Source: JACDEA01 sp963742585 (GTDB taxonomy: Bacteria; Actinomycetota; Acidimicrobiia; Acidimicrobiales; JACDEA01). Taken from it: a stretch of 64,000 bases of DNA. The stretch is taken from positions 1,488,001-1,552,000 of the forward strand of contig CAVUMI010000009.1 in assembly GCA_963742585.1 (NCBI GenBank), read 5' to 3'. The notes under the pieces were generated by a model. That model made no database searches. It saw only the letters and a list, made by a program, of their open reading frames with translations, and was not told the origin of the DNA. The position numbers and the translations under genes were made by a program. Each line of letters starts with the position of its first letter. Positions within the stretch are counted from its first letter, which is position 1. This document shows, in pieces, positions 61,596-64,000 of the stretch.

Positions 61596-63200
61596 CTACA
61601 TGTCGGCGATCTCCACGTCGACGTCGCCAGCGACCAGCAAGCCGTGCTTCATCGCGAAGACGCTCGCCATCGCCCGGTTCGAGACGCCGATCTTGGCGTA
61701 GATGTGCTCGACGTGGTTGCTCGCGGTCTTGCGCGAGATCACGAGCCGCTGCGCGATTTGCTGGTGGGACAGGCCGCGTGCCACGAGCCGGAGGACTTCG
61801 ACCTCTCGACTCGTCAACCCGGCGGGCCACTCGCGCCGTCGCCGGACCCGATGCCCGGCAGCCCGCAGCACCGCGTCGACGGCGTCACCATCGAGGCGGC
61901 CGGCCCGGACCTCGTCGCGGAGGGTCCCCGCAGCTTCATCGGGCGGCTGGGCAGGGCGGTGCGGCCGAGACTCGGTCTTCGCCTGGTACATGTCCGCCGC
62001 CGCGAGGATCCGGCCGCCGCGGCTGAGGGCGTCGCCGGACAGTCCGCGCGGGTAGCCCGACCCATCGAGCCGCTCGTGGTGCTGGATGGCCAGCGGCGCG
62101 AGGGCCGCCAGCGCGGGCGCCGATGCCAGCATGCGTTCGGTCAGGTAGGGGTGAAGACGCACACGCTCAGCCTCGGCGTGGGTGAGCTCGCCTTCCTTGT
62201 CCCAAATCGAGTTGGACACACCCAGTCGGCCCAGATCGTGGACCAGGGCGGCGCGGCGAACCGATATCGCGTCCCGCTCCGGAAGGGACGCGAAGCCTGC
62301 CGCCTCCCCAGCGAGGTCGGCGACACCCCGCGAGTGCCCGATGGTGAAGGGCGACTTCAAGTCGACGAAGTCGCCGATCGCCTCCAGCGCCGCGTCGAAC
62401 TCCCGGGCAACCATCTCCACCTCGAGGCCCGGCTCGGCGGCCATCACAGCGTCCCATGTACTGACCGAACTCAGCTCATCGAACAGGCCGGCTGCTTCGG
62501 TAGCGAACAGCTCCACCAGGTCGGGATCGAACTGGGTTCCGCTCCGAGCTCGTGCAACGGCGACGGCGGCGTCGAGCCCGCCCGCATGATGGAACACCTC
62601 GACGACGTCGGCCAGGTTGACGAGCCGCGAAGGAAGGAGCACCCCTTCGCCCTTGGCGCCCTCGGGCTCGCCCTTGCCGTCCCAGCGTTCGAAGGTCTGG
62701 CCCACGCTGTCACGGATGACCTGGCTGAGACCCAAACGTTCCATTAGCGCGTCAGCGGTGCGCCAGTGGTTGTCGAGCATGGCCTCCATATCGCGGTGTC
62801 CACTCGCGATGAAGCCGAGACCGAGCCGTGCCCGCTCCAACAGCGGTTTGCCCGAACCGATATGCCGGAGCACGAACGCCGCGCTCTGCACAGGCCTGCC
62901 GAGATCGATCAGGCGGATGTCGTGCTTGGTCGCCGCCTCATCACCGAACCACTTTGCCTGCTCGTAGGCGTCAACGTGGCACCCCACCCACGCCAGCAAC
63001 GAGGAGTAGTAGACGACCTCACGCTCAGACGCGTCCAGACCGACGCGCTCGGCGAGACGCAGCGCGATGAAGCTCTGGCGCATCACATGCTCCATCGGAT
63101 GACCCATGCCGAGATCGATCCCGAGGGACAAAGCAGCGAGCAATTCGGTCAGTCGAACACCCGAACCGGCCTCAACAGGATCTCCCACACCCGGCATCAT
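61596..63200 (-). CDS. HD-GYP/LuxR-type regulator
   Basis: About 535 residues in two parts. An HD-type phosphohydrolase-like region has LVHDLGRLGVSNSIWDKEGE, LHPYLTERML and the HHERLDGSGYPRGL signature of HD-GYP domains. A C-terminal LuxR helix-turn-helix follows (LTSREVEVLRLVARGLSHQQ, then IAQRLVISRKTASNHVEHIY). The HD-GYP part would cleave cyclic-di-GMP or act as a sensor, and the HTH would control genes, perhaps the adjacent methyltransferase. ATG 63200 or 63197; the frame is open upstream to 63431 without homology. The region 63201-63486 contains nothing I can name. Confidence 0.85.
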   Translation of the reverse strand: MMPGVGDPVEAGSGVRLTELLAALSLGIDLGMGHPMEHVMRQSFIALRLAERVGLDASEREVVYYSSLLAWVGCHVDAYEQAKWFGDEAATKHDIRLIDLGRPVQSAAFVLRHIGSGKPLLERARLGLGFIASGHRDMEAMLDNHWRTADALMERLGLSQVIRDSVGQTFERWDGKGEPEGAKGEGVLLPSRLVNLADVVEVFHHAGGLDAAVAVARARSGTQFDPDLVELFATEAAGLFDELSSVSTWDAVMAAEPGLEVEMVAREFDAALEAIGDFVDLKSPFTIGHSRGVADLAGEAAGFASLPERDAISVRRAALVHDLGRLGVSNSIWDKEGELTHAEAERVRLHPYLTERMLASAPALAALAPLAIQHHERLDGSGYPRGLSGDALSRGGRILAAADMYQAKTESRPHRPAQPPDEAAGTLRDEVRAGRLDGDAVDAVLRAAGHRVRRRREWPAGLTSREVEVLRLVARGLSHQQIAQRLVISRKTASNHVEHIYAKIGVSNRAMASVFAMKHGLLVAGDVDVEIADM

Positions 63201-63486
63201 CCCACCGGGGTCGTCCAGACACCGAGACGCGACTCGGCGATCTGCTCGCAGCAGATCCGGGACTGAACGGTGTCCCAGAATGCGCGCCTCTCGACGTGGC
63301 GGGCATGTCGCCCAACGCCGGATTCGTGACACTCCGTCGAGTGACGGATGACGACTTGCCACGAACACAACGAACGCCCTCGAACACTCCAGCGAGACGT
63401 CCGACCGCGAGATGGGGCGGGATGGTGTCATCGCCAGCGACGCAACCCATCACCCAATGCACGGCGCCCGACCAGGGAGAACTTCT

Positions 63487-63561
63487 TGGAGGCGGCGACC
63501 GGAATCGAACCGGTGTACAGGGCTTTGCAGGCCCTTGCCTAAGCCACTCGGCCACGCCGCC
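63487..63561 (-). tRNA. tRNA-Cys(GCA)
   Basis: Cloverleaf on the minus strand: acceptor GGCGGCG/CGCCGCC, anticodon stem AGGGC/GCCCT with loop CTGCAAA (anticodon GCA), T-arm ACCGG/CCGGT, discriminator U and encoded CCA. Its 3' half (63489-63530) is duplicated at 58873-58914, marking it as an integration target. Confidence 0.95.
63489..63530 (-). other. attR-like 42-bp core within tRNA-Cys
   Basis: Matches 58873-58914 from the anticodon loop to the 3' end of the tRNA. The intact tRNA is kept at this end, as expected when an element carries a replacement 3' half. Confidence 0.8.
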
Positions 63562-63570
63562 ACGGCTCTT

Positions 63571-63609
63571 GTCCGGATCGGCACCCCGTAGAGAGGTGTA
63601 GATCCGGAC
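63571..63609. terminator. Stem-loop between clpP and tRNA-Cys
   Basis: GTCCGGATC (63571-63579) pairs with GATCCGGAC (63601-63609); inside, CACC can pair with GGTG. No T-run. It follows the clpP stop at 63630 on the minus strand and could terminate it or process the tRNA. Confidence 0.45.
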
Positions 63610-63629
63610 AGAAGCGCAGCCGGACGAGG

Positions 63630-64000
63630 TTACTTGGCGACGGGGAGGGCGCTGGAGGCGACAGCGGCCAGGTTGGGGCGCTCATGGGTCATGACGTGGT
63701 CGACCATGCCGTAGTCCTTGGCCGCCTCGGCACCCATGATGAAGTCGCGGTCGCAGTCCTTGGCCACGCGCTCGAGCGGCTGACCGGTGTGGAGGGCGAG
63801 CAGCTCCTCCATGCGCTGGCGCAGGAACTTGATCTCGGCCGCCTGTATCTCGATGTCGACCTGTTGACCCTGCGCGCCGCCGTGCGGTTGGTGGATCAGT
63901 ACACGCGAGTTGGGCAGCGCGAACCGCTTACCCGGCGCGCCGCCGGCCAAGATCACCGACGCCGCCGATGCGGCCATGCCCATGCACACCGTCGACACGT
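63630..64000 (-). CDS. clpP: ATP-dependent Clp protease proteolytic subunit, 5' end outside window
   Basis: The C-terminal part of ClpP: nucleophile Ser in MGMAASAASVILAGG, catalytic His in VLIHQPHGGAQGQ and the third-residue Asp in KDCDRDFIMGAEAAKDYGMV. It degrades unfolded and tagged proteins with ClpX or ClpC. The frame is open at the window end, so the start lies beyond. The H-Q-P-H segment is typical of actinobacterial ClpP. The stop is followed by the stem-loop and tRNA-Cys. Confidence 0.94.
   Translation of the reverse strand, partial: VSTVCMGMAASAASVILAGGAPGKRFALPNSRVLIHQPHGGAQGQQVDIEIQAAEIKFLRQRMEELLALHTGQPLERVAKDCDRDFIMGAEAAKDYGMVDHVMTHERPNLAAVASSALPVAK

Noticed and set aside
61644..62747. 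Long plus-strand frame opposite the HD-GYP/LuxR gene
   Set aside because: Arg/Pro/Ala-rich shadow of a well-supported gene on the minus strand; no family motif.

Overview
The window is high-GC DNA with very short gene spacing: many neighbours overlap by 1-4 bases as ATGA, GTGA or TAATG. Many genes not coupled this way have a TANNNT -10 box 6-8 bases before the start codon, the signature of leaderless transcripts. The gene content includes MurT/GatD, an LAxTG class E sorting signal, a SigB-type promoter beside a SpoIIE-type phosphatase, lipid-transfer thiolases with a DUF35 partner, DUF222-HNH, DinB and TIGR03084 proteins. Together these indicate an actinobacterium; class Acidimicrobiia is my inference, not proven. 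Several genes carry single-base frameshifts of the kind seen in unpolished assemblies.

Layout. 1-14100: an amino-sugar region, with NagA and a GH84 N-acetylglucosaminidase, then a five-gene LIV-type transporter operon on the minus strand (LivG, LivH-LivM fusion, MFS-LivF fusion, ROK kinase, substrate-binding protein). This operon is divergent from a ROK repressor, a ceramidase-like enzyme and a DegT aminotransferase. 14200-20760: DUF222-HNH, GNAT, MFS, the peptidoglycan amidation pair GatD/MurT, a Gfo/Idh oxidoreductase and a DinB protein. 20768-34343: aldehyde dehydrogenase, SGNH hydrolase beside tRNA-Val, acyl-CoA ligase, GAF-SpoIIE-HATPase phosphatase, CsbD with a SigB-type promoter, a possible small RNA with a perfect terminator, nitronate monooxygenase and thiolase, UvrA-like ABC protein, flavodoxin-like protein, and a KhtTU-like antiporter pair. 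34340-52637: SecF without SecD, then an acyl-CoA/lipid catabolic set (two CoA-transferases, two enoyl-CoA hydratases, acyl-CoA ligase, ferredoxin, thiolase, DUF35, two SDRs, MFS) with a cold-shock protein and an AbiEi/DUF559-type protein.

52725-57161 is the most unusual part. Two tandem ABC exporters lie divergent from two 46-47 residue peptides. The peptides share an acidic leader ending in VKGG, and their short tails resemble a strand of the type VI secretion tube protein Hcp. A decayed substrate-binding-protein fragment sits between them. 57216-64000: a beta-lactamase-fold hydrolase, then a small putative integrated element bounded by a 42-bp duplication of the 3' half of tRNA-Cys. It carries a truncated tyrosine integrase, an SRPBCC pseudogene, a methyltransferase and an HD-GYP/LuxR regulator. 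The window ends inside clpP.
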